The position numbers were made by a program, and so were the translations under genes. From Pseudomonas putida (lineage in GTDB: Bacteria; Pseudomonadota; Gammaproteobacteria; Pseudomonadales; Pseudomonadaceae), in NCBI RefSeq assembly GCF_002906855.1, contig NZ_MINI01000028.1, positions 806,001-870,000 on the forward strand: a stretch of DNA of 64,000 nucleotides. The letters run 5' to 3'. Each line of letters opens with the position of its first letter. Position 1 is the first letter of the stretch. The notes beneath the pieces were generated by a model. That model was not told where the DNA came from, did not search any database, and saw only the letters and a list, made by a program, of their open reading frames with translations. Positions 27,606 through 36,301 of the stretch are shown here, in pieces.

Positions 27606-28202
27606 ATGAGCCAGACCGAGCCCCTGATCATCTGCGAATATTGCGATGCCGTATATCGGCGCACGCCATTGCAGCGTCACCAGCGTGCCCTCTGCCCGCG
27701 CTGTGCCGGAGTCCTGTACCGGCATGGCAGCCTGAGCATCCAGCAACGCCTGGCCCTGAGCATCACGGGTGCTGTCTTGCTGCTGTTCGCCAACCTTTAT
27801 CCGGTCATGACCATCGGCATGCAAGGGTTGAGCAATTCCGCCACCCTGTGGGATTCGGTGCTGATCCTCAGCAGTGGCAGCATCACCTTCATCGCCCTGG
27901 TCATGGCGCTGGCGATCATCTTTGCGCCGGTGCTGCAAATCACCTTGCTGTGCTGGTTGCTGAGCTTTGCCCTGGCCGGGCGCAGGGCACCAGGGTTTGC
28001 CGTGAGCATGCGCTGCCTTGAAGGCCTGCGCCCCTGGAGCATGCTGGAAGTCTGCCTGCTCGGCGCGTTGGTGGCGGTCATCAAGCTGGCCGGCCTGCTC
28101 GATGTCATTCCAGGTATCGGCTTGATCGCGCTGGCCGCCCTGAGCATGCTGATCATCTACATTGCCGGCCGCGATATTCGCGACCTGTGGGAGCAGGTAT
28201 GA
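27606..28202 (+). CDS. pqiA: Paraquat-inducible protein A, first half-protein
   Basis: 198 residues from ATG 27606. The N-terminus has two Cys pairs (CEYCD and CPRCA) forming a rubredoxin-like zinc ribbon, followed by four membrane helices. E. coli PqiA joins two such units in one ~420-residue protein. Here the second unit is the next gene, overlapping by 4 nt (ATGA). PqiA is the inner-membrane component that cooperates with the PqiB needle in lipid trafficking between membranes. Confidence 0.88.
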   Translation: MSQTEPLIICEYCDAVYRRTPLQRHQRALCPRCAGVLYRHGSLSIQQRLALSITGAVLLLFANLYPVMTIGMQGLSNSATLWDSVLILSSGSITFIALVMALAIIFAPVLQITLLCWLLSFALAGRRAPGFAVSMRCLEGLRPWSMLEVCLLGALVAVIKLAGLLDVIPGIGLIALAALSMLIIYIAGRDIRDLWEQV

Positions 28203-28840
28203 GCACGCCGGTATTGGCCGATGACCTCGGCCTGTGCCTGTGCCACGGCTGCGGGCTGGCGTGCGAACTGGGCAAGGACCACACCTGCCCGCGCTGCGGT
28301 GCGCCCTTGCACCGGCGCAAGGCCAACGCCATCAACCGTGGCTGGGCCTTCTTGCTGGCCGCGCTGGTGTTCTACGTACCCGCCAATTTGTTGCCGGTGA
28401 TGCACACCGAAATGCTCGGCAGTGGCAGCGACAGCACCATCGGTGGCGGCGTGTTGGAATTCTGGGAGGCAGGTGCCTGGGACATCGCCCTGATCATCTT
28501 TATTGCCAGCGTCGGCGTGCCGGCGATCAAGTTCTTTTCCCTTGGCCTGCTGCTGTTCACCGCCCAGCGTCGCTCCAGCTGGGCACAACGGCAGCGCTCG
28601 CAGCTGTACCGTGGCGTTGAACTGATCGGTTACTGGTCAATGCTCGATGTCATCGTCGTCGCACTGGTGGCTGCGCTGGTGCAGTTGCGCGGCCTGGGCA
28701 CCATCGAACCGCGCCCGGGCATCCTGTTTTTCGGCATGGTCGTGGTGCTGACCATGTTTTCGGCAATGAGCTTCGACCCACGCTTGATCTGGGATCACCC
28801 TGGCAATGATGGAGGCCGCACTGATGGCGCAAGCGAGTGA
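28199..28840 (+). CDS. pqiA: Paraquat-inducible protein A, second half-protein
   Basis: 213 residues, starting within the stop of the preceding gene. It repeats the layout: two Cys pairs (CHGCG, CPRCG) followed by four membrane helices (LLAALVFYVPANLLPVMHTEM and so on). Together with the previous protein it equals one full PqiA. Splitting of PqiA is common in pseudomonads. The gene leads into pqiB with a 17-nt overlap. Confidence 0.88.
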   Translation: MSTPVLADDLGLCLCHGCGLACELGKDHTCPRCGAPLHRRKANAINRGWAFLLAALVFYVPANLLPVMHTEMLGSGSDSTIGGGVLEFWEAGAWDIALIIFIASVGVPAIKFFSLGLLLFTAQRRSSWAQRQRSQLYRGVELIGYWSMLDVIVVALVAALVQLRGLGTIEPRPGILFFGMVVVLTMFSAMSFDPRLIWDHPGNDGGRTDGASE

Positions 28841-30464
28841 TGCGCGAAATGGGGCAGGGCAGGCAGAGGTACGCACCCGGCGCTGGAATATTTCACTGGT
28901 GTGGATCGTGCCTATCCTGGCGATCCTGGTCGGGGCCTCGCTGGTGGTGCGCAACTGGCTGCAGGAAGGGCCGGTGATTTCGATTTCCTTTCGCTCCGGT
29001 GAAGGGCTGGTGGCGCACAAGACGCAGGTCAAGTACCGCAGCGTGGTGATTGGCGAAGTGACCACCGTGGACCTGGCCGAGGACCACAACAGCGTCATCG
29101 TCAAGGTGCAACTGGCCAATGATGCGCGCTCGTTCGCCACCGAGGGGGCGCGCTTCTGGGTGGTACGCCCACGGATTGGTGCAGGCGGGGTGTCCGGCGT
29201 CGATACCTTGCTGTCCGGCAGCTTCATTGGTGCCGATGCCGGTGAGTCGAAAGCGACGGAAAAGAACTTCACTGGCCTGGAACTGCCGCCAGCGATCACC
29301 TATGGCGAGAAGGGCAAGCGTTTCCTGCTCAGCGCCGAAGACCTTGGATCGCTGGATATCGGCGCGGCCATCTATTACCGCAAGATCCCGGTGGGTGAAG
29401 TGGTGTCCTATGCCTTGCAGGACGATGGCAAGGGCGTCGAGATCGGCATCTTCGTGCAGTCGCCCTACGACAACTTCGTCACAGGCGACACTCGATTCTG
29501 GAATGCCAGCGGCGTCGACATGCAGATTGGCGCCAATGGCCTGAAGGTCGATACCGAGTCGTTGTCGTCGATACTGATCGGCGGGCTGGCCTTTGGTTCG
29601 CCCGACTTTACCGCGGATGTTCAGCCGGCAGCGGACCAGACGCACTTCCAGCTGTTTGCCGATCGTGAAGCGGCACTGGCACCGCCACACGGCAAGGGGC
29701 AGTACCTGCAGCTGCGCTTCGACCAGTCCATGCGCGGGCTGTCGGTGGGCGCTCCGGTAGAGTTCAAGGGCGTGGAGTTTGGCCGGGTCACTTCGATCAA
29801 ACTGGATTACGACCCGGTGAAACAGATCTTCCCGGTGGTGGTGGATGCGGTGATCTACCCGCAGCGGCTCGGCCCGGTGCATCAGAAGATGCTGGCGGTG
29901 TTCAAACACACCGAGGGTGACCTCAACGGCGCACGGCAGCTGATCGGCACCTTCGTCGAGCATGGCCTGCGGGCGCAGGCGCGCAGCGGCAACCTGATCA
30001 CCGGGCAGATGTTCATCTCCCTGGACTTCTACCCGAACGCCCCCAAGGTCGCGTTCGACAGGGAGGCCAACCCGATCGTCATTCCTACGATGCCCGGCAG
30101 CCTGGAGATGCTGCAGGAGCAGTTGCAGCATTTCGTCGAGCGTATCGGCAAGTTGCCGCTGGAGAGCATTGCCAGCAACCTCGATGGCACCCTGCGTGAC
30201 CTGCGCGCCAACCTCAAGACGTTCAACAGTCAGACGCTGCCTGGGGTGAAAGCCACCCTTGACGACATGCAGAAGACCTTGAAGACGGCCAACGCGACCA
30301 TTGCCGACGACTCGCCCGAGCGCGAACGGCTGGGTGAAACACTGGACGAACTGGAGCGCATGTCGCGTTCGCTGCGTGACCTGACCGACTACCTGGGGCG
30401 CCACCCCGAGTCGCTGATTCAAGGCCGGCCGAAGGCAGCCGGTGCGCAAGACTTGAGACCTTGA
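28824..30464 (+). CDS. pqiB: PqiB, MCE-domain lipid transport tunnel protein
   Basis: 546 residues from ATG 28824, the third ATG of the frame, which has GGAGG 7 nt upstream; the length equals that of E. coli PqiB. One N-terminal membrane helix is followed by three MCE (MlaD) domains, each with a strand such as VISISFRSGEGLVAHKTQVKYR or LQLRFDQSMRGLSVGAPVEFKG. A long C-terminal helical region (about 430-530) forms the needle across the periplasm in E. coli. It is cotranscribed with the pqiA genes and pqiC. Confidence 0.92.
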   Translation: MAQASDARNGAGQAEVRTRRWNISLVWIVPILAILVGASLVVRNWLQEGPVISISFRSGEGLVAHKTQVKYRSVVIGEVTTVDLAEDHNSVIVKVQLANDARSFATEGARFWVVRPRIGAGGVSGVDTLLSGSFIGADAGESKATEKNFTGLELPPAITYGEKGKRFLLSAEDLGSLDIGAAIYYRKIPVGEVVSYALQDDGKGVEIGIFVQSPYDNFVTGDTRFWNASGVDMQIGANGLKVDTESLSSILIGGLAFGSPDFTADVQPAADQTHFQLFADREAALAPPHGKGQYLQLRFDQSMRGLSVGAPVEFKGVEFGRVTSIKLDYDPVKQIFPVVVDAVIYPQRLGPVHQKMLAVFKHTEGDLNGARQLIGTFVEHGLRAQARSGNLITGQMFISLDFYPNAPKVAFDREANPIVIPTMPGSLEMLQEQLQHFVERIGKLPLESIASNLDGTLRDLRANLKTFNSQTLPGVKATLDDMQKTLKTANATIADDSPERERLGETLDELERMSRSLRDLTDYLGRHPESLIQGRPKAAGAQDLRP

Positions 30465-30492
30465 AAGTGAAAGGCCAAAGGAGTGTCAGCTG

Positions 30493-31029
30493 ATGCATCG
30501 AGTGCGCAACCTGTGTGGGGCCAGCCTGCTGATCTGGCTGAGCGGCTGCAGCAGTACCCCGAACAACTACCACACCCTGGTGCCGGCGCAGCCGGTGCAA
30601 GGGGGTAGCCAGCACGTGCAGGTGAGCCGGGTCAGCCTGCCGCCGCAAGTGGACCGCCCGCAACTGGTGGTGCGCCAGGGCAGCAGCGGCCTGGCCATCC
30701 TGGAAACGGAATGGTGGGGCGCCAATCTGGTGGATGAGTTTCGCAGTGCCCTGCAGGACATGCTGGGCGGCCCGGCGCCCGGCACCAGCAGTGTGTTGAG
30801 GGTCGATGTGCAGCGCTTCGACAGCGTGCCCGGCCAATACGCCTCGCTCGATACACTGTGGCGGCTGAAGCGGCCAGGCGAGCCCGAAATTACCTGCCGG
30901 ACGTCGGTCCAGACTACCGCCGACAACAGTATCAACAACCTGGTCAACGCCCATCAGGCCAATCTGCGCAAGCTGGCCGAGGCCGTGCGGGCAACGGCGG
31001 CGCCAGGCAGGTCCTGCCCAAGCTCATGA
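30493..31029 (+). CDS. pqiC: PqiC-like lipoprotein (ABC-type transport auxiliary family)
   Basis: 178 residues with AAGGAG (30479-30484) upstream. A signal peptide ends in the lipobox LSGC (Cys19). The mature domain has the pattern of the ABC-transport auxiliary lipoproteins (YHTLVPAQ at the start, a VSLPPQVDRPQLVVRQG segment, and WGANLVDEFRSALQDML). It docks the PqiB needle at the outer membrane in E. coli. Confidence 0.88.
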   Translation: MHRVRNLCGASLLIWLSGCSSTPNNYHTLVPAQPVQGGSQHVQVSRVSLPPQVDRPQLVVRQGSSGLAILETEWWGANLVDEFRSALQDMLGGPAPGTSSVLRVDVQRFDSVPGQYASLDTLWRLKRPGEPEITCRTSVQTTADNSINNLVNAHQANLRKLAEAVRATAAPGRSCPSS

Positions 31030-31059
31030 AGCGGGTGAACCAGGGTACGGGGAGCCCGC

Positions 31060-32934
31060 ATGAAGTTACGCACGAGATTGCTCTGGCTGTTCGTACCGCC
31101 GCTGCTGCTGGTGTTGTCGCTCGTCTACTTTGCGGCCCAGGGCATGCTGCTGGCACGGCTGGACAAGCAGGACGAGCGGCTGCTGGTGGCCGAGGCCGAG
31201 CGCCTGCGCGCCTTGCTGGGCAACAGCTTCGAGCGTGACGCCAATCGCCTGCGGCAATGGGCGCAGGCAGTTCCGGGGGCGGTGCCGTCGGCGTTCCCGC
31301 TCGATGCCGCCACGCTGGGCCGCAGTGGCTTCGATTTCATCCTTTACTTCGCCAATGGTGAGCAGCGGGTGAGCTGGCGGCCACTGGACCTGGCGTCGCT
31401 GGAGCGCCCGGCCGGGGCACCAGCGCTGACCCTGAAGGCGCTGCATGACGGCGTCGCCCAGCAACTGGCGCGCCTGCTGCAGTCTCAGGATGTGGCGCCG
31501 CCCGCACAATTGCTGGCCGTGCTCAGGGTGCCGCTGATTCTGGTCGCCGTGGATACTGCGCGCAGCGGCGACAGGGCTAGCGGCGTGCTGCTGGCGGGAA
31601 CATTCCTGGACAGCAAGCGCGTTGCCATGCTGCAACAGCAGTTGGGCGGTGAACTCACCTGGCTGCCGTCGGCCACCGAGCAGCAGCCGCCGGTGCTGCA
31701 GGCCGAACTGATGAGCATCGGCAATCGCGAGGTGGTCGATGCCCGCCACCAGAGCATCGACCTGCTGTTCAAGGATAGCCTTGGCGAGCCGCAGCTGCGC
31801 CTGCAACTGACCCGCGAGCGCCATTTGTACCTTGAAGGCGAGCAGCAGCTCAATGTGTTCCTCGGCGTGACGGGCGGGCTCATCGGCCTGGCCTGGTTGC
31901 TGATCTACCTCGCGCTGGACGTCACCTTGCTGCGGCGTATTGCGCGCTTGCATCAGGAGCTTCTGGCCATTGGCCCGACGGCGGCAGGGCGGCGCCTGAC
32001 CGACGACGGGCGCGATGAGCTGGGCACGCTGGCGCGCGAAGCGAACCGTGCGCTGGACCGCCTGGAGCAAAGCGAAGCGCGCGACCGGGCGATTCTCGAC
32101 GCCATGGAAGACGGCTATTTCGAACTGGACGAGCTGGCCAGGATCGAGTCGGTCAACCCGGCTTTCTGCAGGTTGCTCGGTTACCCGGCGACGCAGGTGA
32201 TCGGCCGGACCGTTGCTTCTCTGCAGGAAGACCATGGCGCCAGCGCGCCCACGGAACCGGCAATCGCCGAGACCGAACCTGGGGCGCCGCTCTCGGCCCG
32301 GCTGCGGCGGGCCGACGGCAGCATCGGCCACTTCGAGACCCAGATCTCCAGGCGCCACAACGCCGGGGGCCGCCTGATCGGCTATCGCGGCATCCTGCAC
32401 GACGTCAGCGAGCATGTGCTTCATCAACAGCAACTGTTCGACCTGGCCTATCAGGATGCGTTGACCGGGCTGGGCAATCGCAAGGCGTTCCATGAGGACC
32501 TTGCCCGGCACCTGAATGGCGATAGCCTGCCGCTGGCGCTGATTTTTCTCGATCTTGACCGCTTCAAGCAGGTCAATGACCGCTTTGGCCACGATATCGG
32601 CGATGCCTTGCTGGTATGCATGGCCGAGCGCCTGGGCAATGCGCTGCGTCAACCGGCCAAGGCCTATCGCCTGGGGGGTGACGAGTTCACCGTGATCGTC
32701 CCGATGACCGAGTTCCAGGCAGCCGATGCGCTGGCCCAGCGCTTGCTCAAGGTGCTGGGCCAGCCGGTCAGTGTCAGGGGCCTGAGCATCGACTTCGTCA
32801 CCTCAAGCATCGGGCTTGCCCTTGCACCTGCCCATGCCAGCGAGGTGGATGCACTGGTCAAGGCCGCCGATCAGGCGATGTATGAAGCCAAGCGCCTGCG
32901 TGGACGGGTCTGTGTTTTCCGGCCCAGCGACTAA
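31060..32934 (+). CDS. Membrane PAS-GGDEF diguanylate cyclase
   Basis: 624 residues with GGGGAG upstream. TM1 (about 7-27) is followed by a ~250-residue periplasmic domain of CHASE-like type, TM2 near 270-290, a HAMP-like stretch, a PAS domain (ILDAMEDGYFELDELARIESVNPAF), and a C-terminal GGDEF domain with the active-site RLGGDEF. It makes c-di-GMP in response to an envelope signal. It starts 30 nt after pqiC, so it may be transcribed with the lipid-transport operon. Confidence 0.88.
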   Translation: MKLRTRLLWLFVPPLLLVLSLVYFAAQGMLLARLDKQDERLLVAEAERLRALLGNSFERDANRLRQWAQAVPGAVPSAFPLDAATLGRSGFDFILYFANGEQRVSWRPLDLASLERPAGAPALTLKALHDGVAQQLARLLQSQDVAPPAQLLAVLRVPLILVAVDTARSGDRASGVLLAGTFLDSKRVAMLQQQLGGELTWLPSATEQQPPVLQAELMSIGNREVVDARHQSIDLLFKDSLGEPQLRLQLTRERHLYLEGEQQLNVFLGVTGGLIGLAWLLIYLALDVTLLRRIARLHQELLAIGPTAAGRRLTDDGRDELGTLAREANRALDRLEQSEARDRAILDAMEDGYFELDELARIESVNPAFCRLLGYPATQVIGRTVASLQEDHGASAPTEPAIAETEPGAPLSARLRRADGSIGHFETQISRRHNAGGRLIGYRGILHDVSEHVLHQQQLFDLAYQDALTGLGNRKAFHEDLARHLNGDSLPLALIFLDLDRFKQVNDRFGHDIGDALLVCMAERLGNALRQPAKAYRLGGDEFTVIVPMTEFQAADALAQRLLKVLGQPVSVRGLSIDFVTSSIGLALAPAHASEVDALVKAADQAMYEAKRLRGRVCVFRPSD

Positions 32935-33097
32935 GTGTCGCGTAATGCGCAAATGGCGCACGAAAGGCTGGCGCACGGCCAATCCTCGGCCAGACTGTTG
33001 GTAGTACGCGGCCATCGATGCCGCCGTGGCCCACGGGATGTGGCAGCTTTCGCGACCACGCCTGACAGCTGAATGCCACAGCTTCCGCGGGGTGTAG

Positions 33098-33910
33098 ATG
33101 ATCGAGCGCTGTCGTTGCCGGCCTTTGCTGATGTCGCTCTTCATGCTTGTGCTGCCCGAAGGGGCGATAGCAGAGGCGTTGTGCGGCCAGCTGACCGCTA
33201 CCGGCAATCCGGAATATCCACCGTATCTCTGGCGTGACCCGAACAACCCTGACCGCTTGATCGGGGCCAATGCCGACCTGCTCAATGAAGTGGGCAAGGC
33301 GCTTGGGCTGGAAGTGAAGGTGGTGTACGGCGGGCCCTGGTCAAGGGCGCAGGAGGAGGTGCGCACTGGGCGTATCGACCTGATGGCGGGGTACTTCCTG
33401 ACCCACGAGCGCCAGCAGCAGATGGACTTCGTCAGCCCGGCGTTCCTGCATGTGCGCAGCGTGGTCTGGGTCCGTCAGGATGGCGGCTTTCCCTACCACG
33501 ACTGGGCGGACCTCAAGGGCCACAATGGCGGGACGCTGGTCGGCAACAGCCACGGCCAGCAGTTCGACGACTACGCCAGGGCCAACCTGCAGCTCGAAGC
33601 GGTGCCCAGCGCCAGGCAGGCGTTCGAGAAACTGCTGCACAAGCGCAATGACTACCTGATCTATGAGCAGTACCCCGGCATGGCCCTGGCGGGAACGCAG
33701 GGTTGGGATACGCAGCTGAAGATGCTCGACCCACCGGTGGCCAGCGAGGGGCTGTACCTGGCGCTGTCGCATCAATCGAAGTGCAACCGTCCAGAGCTGC
33801 GCGAGAGGCTGGCGCAAAAAATGAAAGAGCTGGTTGCCGGGCCGGTGCCTGAGCAACTGGTCGAGAAGAATCTGGAGTTGTGGCGGCAGCAGGCGGGAGG
33901 GAAGCCTTGA
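33098..33910 (+). CDS. Periplasmic solute-binding-like protein (SBP family 3)
   Basis: 270 residues. A signal peptide (about 1-25, cleavage before EALCGQ) leads a family-3 binding-protein fold: LTATGNPEYPPYLWRD at the start, GRIDLMAGYFLTHERQQQMDFVSPAF in the middle. No ABC permease is nearby, so it may act as a sensor for the diguanylate cyclase upstream (163 bp apart) or as an orphan binding protein. Two Cys (about 29 and 225) could form a disulfide. Confidence 0.78.
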   Translation: MIERCRCRPLLMSLFMLVLPEGAIAEALCGQLTATGNPEYPPYLWRDPNNPDRLIGANADLLNEVGKALGLEVKVVYGGPWSRAQEEVRTGRIDLMAGYFLTHERQQQMDFVSPAFLHVRSVVWVRQDGGFPYHDWADLKGHNGGTLVGNSHGQQFDDYARANLQLEAVPSARQAFEKLLHKRNDYLIYEQYPGMALAGTQGWDTQLKMLDPPVASEGLYLALSHQSKCNRPELRERLAQKMKELVAGPVPEQLVEKNLELWRQQAGGKP

Positions 33911-33918
33911 GGGAGCGG

Positions 33919-34932
33919 CTACCCATCAACCTCCAGCGCCCGCTTGGCTTCGCTGACATTGACTGCACCGGGCAAAGTGACGCCGTTCTTGGTCGCCAGG
34001 ATCTCGGCCATGACGCTGACGGCAATCTCCGCCGGGGTCTTGCTGCCGATGTAGATGCCAATCGGCCCGTGCAGGCGCTGCAGTGAGGCCTCGCTTTCGC
34101 CGAAGTGCTCGATCAGGCGCTCACGGCGTGACTGGTTGTTGCGCCGCGAACCGATCACGCCAATGTAGAACGCCGGGCTGTGCAAGGCTTCGAGCAGGGC
34201 CAGGTCGTCCAGCTTGGGGTCGTGGCTGAGGCCGACAATACAGCTGCGCAGGTCCGGAGCGAACGCACGTACCACGTCATCCGGCATACCGATGATCTTC
34301 TCCACGCCAGCGACATTCCACCCGCCCATGTATTCCGGGCGCGGGTCGCAGACCGCCACTTTGAAACCATTGAACAGGGCCATGGTCGCCAGGTACTCGG
34401 CCAGCACCCCGGCACCGATCAGCAGCATGCGATAACCAGGGCCCAGGGTGTTGAGCATGTACCGGCCATCGAAGCCGAACTGCTCCGGTGCGCCGGTGAT
34501 GGTCAGGTGTACGTGGCCGCTATCCAACTCCAGCTCGCGGCGCACCAGGTTGCCGCTGTCCAGCAGTGGCAGCAGTTGCTCCAGGCTTGCCAGCGCCGGG
34601 TCGAATTCGAGGATCAGCTCGAGGGTGCCGCCGCAGGGCAGACCGAAACGTTGTGCTTCATCGGCGCTGACGCCGTAACGCACCACCTGCGGCAGGCGCG
34701 CTGGCATGCCGTCGCCCTGGTAGGCCGTGGTGTAGCGGTGGATGAGGTCGTCTTCGATGCAGCCGCCAGAGACGCTGCCGACCACTCGGCCATCGCCGCG
34801 CAGGGCCATCATCGAGCCGACGGGCCGTGGCGACGAGCCCCAGGTGCGGGCGACGGTGGCCAGCAGCACGCGCTCGCCAGCCTGGAGCCAGTCACGGGCG
34901 GTGCGCAAGACCAACAGGTCGATGCTTTCCAT
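33919..34932 (-). CDS. XdhC-family molybdenum cofactor maturation protein
   Basis: 337 residues with GAGGAGG upstream. It has the XdhC/CoxI pattern: LLATVARTWGSSPRPVGSMMAL and SVSGGCIEDDL, then a Rossmann-like C-terminal domain (MLLIGAGVLAEYLATMALFNGFKVAVCDPR). XdhC binds molybdenum cofactor and supplies the sulfurated form to hydroxylases of the xanthine dehydrogenase family. It ends the operon of the molybdenum hydroxylase genes upstream. Confidence 0.92.
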   Translation of the reverse strand: MESIDLLVLRTARDWLQAGERVLLATVARTWGSSPRPVGSMMALRGDGRVVGSVSGGCIEDDLIHRYTTAYQGDGMPARLPQVVRYGVSADEAQRFGLPCGGTLELILEFDPALASLEQLLPLLDSGNLVRRELELDSGHVHLTITGAPEQFGFDGRYMLNTLGPGYRMLLIGAGVLAEYLATMALFNGFKVAVCDPRPEYMGGWNVAGVEKIIGMPDDVVRAFAPDLRSCIVGLSHDPKLDDLALLEALHSPAFYIGVIGSRRNNQSRRERLIEHFGESEASLQRLHGPIGIYIGSKTPAEIAVSVMAEILATKNGVTLPGAVNVSEAKRALEVDG

Positions 34933-34945
34933 GGGCTGTGCCTCC

Positions 34946-36283
34946 TCAGCGCATATGCAGGATGATCGGGCTGCTGCTGGCCGGGTCAGTGTGCCCGCGC
35001 AGCTTGCTCACAGCCTGTGCATCCACCACACCGCCCGAGTTGCCCCAGGTATTGCGCACGAAACTCAGTACATCGGCAATCTCCTGGTCCGACAGCTGCT
35101 CGCGAAACGCCGGCATGCGGTAGGCATCCGGCACGCCAGCGGCGACGATGCGTTGCGAGCCATTGAGGGTGATGTTGATCGCCGAGGCGTTTTCCTTGGC
35201 CAACGCCGAGGTGGCACCGGCCAGCGGTGGCATCCACTCGGCCTGGCCCTTGCCGTCCAGGCCATGGCAAGTGGCACAGCGAGTGACGTAGGTGTGGGCG
35301 CCAGGGCTGTTCAGGCGCGTGGCCGCAGAAACTGCCTGGTACTGCCACGGCGTACCGTCACGCTGTGGGTCCCCGGGCAGTGACTTGAGGTAGTGGGCGA
35401 TGGCGCCCAAGTCTTCATCGTTCATGAACTGCGTGGAGTTGTTGAACGCCTCGGTCATCGAACCATACACCACCGCATGCGGGTTGCGCCCGGTCTTGAG
35501 GAACTGGACGATCTCGGCCTCGCTCCAGCGGCCGAGCCCGGTGTTGTGGTCGCCGCGCAGGCTCGGCGCATACCAGCCATCGAGCAGGGCGCCGGCGAGG
35601 AACGGGGTACCGGCTTCATCCAGGGCCTTCTCGTTGAAGGCCAGGCCCCGTGGCGTGTGGCAGCTGCCGCAGTGGCCAGGGCCCTGGACGATATAGGCGC
35701 CGCGGTTCCACTGCGCGTCCTGCCCAGGCTTGGTCGCGTAAGGCTTGGTGGCGGCGAACACGCCGTTCCACAAGGCGATAGGCCAGCGCAGGTTCAGCGG
35801 CCAGGGGATATCGCTGGGGATGTTCGCCTGTTGTGCCGGCTGCACACCCTTCATGAAGAAGGCATACAGCGCCTTGACATCGTCGTCGCTGAGCTTGGCG
35901 TACGAAGGGTAGGGCATGGCCGGGTACAACCGCCGGCCGCCCGGCGCGACGCCATGGCGCACGGCGCGGTCGAAGTCGGCCAGGCTGTAGTTGCCGATGC
36001 CGGTTTCGCGGTCGGGGGTCACGTTGGTGGCGTGGATTGTGCCCAACGGCGTCGCCATTGCCAGGCCCCCGGCAAACGGCTTGCCGTCGGGCAGGCTGTG
36101 GCAGGCCACGCAGTCGCTGAGCCGGGCGACATACTCGCCACGGCTGACCAGCGCCGGCTCAACGCGTTCAGTGGTGAAAGGCGAGGCGGGCTCGCGGGTC
36201 ACGTACCAGGCCAGCAGGCCGGCCGCGACCAGGCACGGCACGGCCAGCCAGCCTGCGGTTCGGGAGAAACGGCTGTGGGTCAT
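34946..36283 (-). CDS. Membrane-anchored triheme cytochrome c
   Basis: 445 residues with AAGGA upstream. An uncleaved N-terminal anchor precedes three c-type heme sites: CVACH, CGSCH and CATCH. This matches the cytochrome subunit of membrane-bound alcohol and aldehyde dehydrogenases (AdhB/gluconate-dehydrogenase type). It lies between the molybdenum subunit and XdhC, and probably passes electrons from the hydroxylase to the quinone pool or an oxidase. The Mo subunit carries a Tat signal, so both would act in the periplasm. Confidence 0.92.
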   Translation of the reverse strand: MTHSRFSRTAGWLAVPCLVAAGLLAWYVTREPASPFTTERVEPALVSRGEYVARLSDCVACHSLPDGKPFAGGLAMATPLGTIHATNVTPDRETGIGNYSLADFDRAVRHGVAPGGRRLYPAMPYPSYAKLSDDDVKALYAFFMKGVQPAQQANIPSDIPWPLNLRWPIALWNGVFAATKPYATKPGQDAQWNRGAYIVQGPGHCGSCHTPRGLAFNEKALDEAGTPFLAGALLDGWYAPSLRGDHNTGLGRWSEAEIVQFLKTGRNPHAVVYGSMTEAFNNSTQFMNDEDLGAIAHYLKSLPGDPQRDGTPWQYQAVSAATRLNSPGAHTYVTRCATCHGLDGKGQAEWMPPLAGATSALAKENASAINITLNGSQRIVAAGVPDAYRMPAFREQLSDQEIADVLSFVRNTWGNSGGVVDAQAVSKLRGHTDPASSSPIILHMR

Positions 36284-36301
36284 GGGGCGGTCCTTGTCCG
36301 G

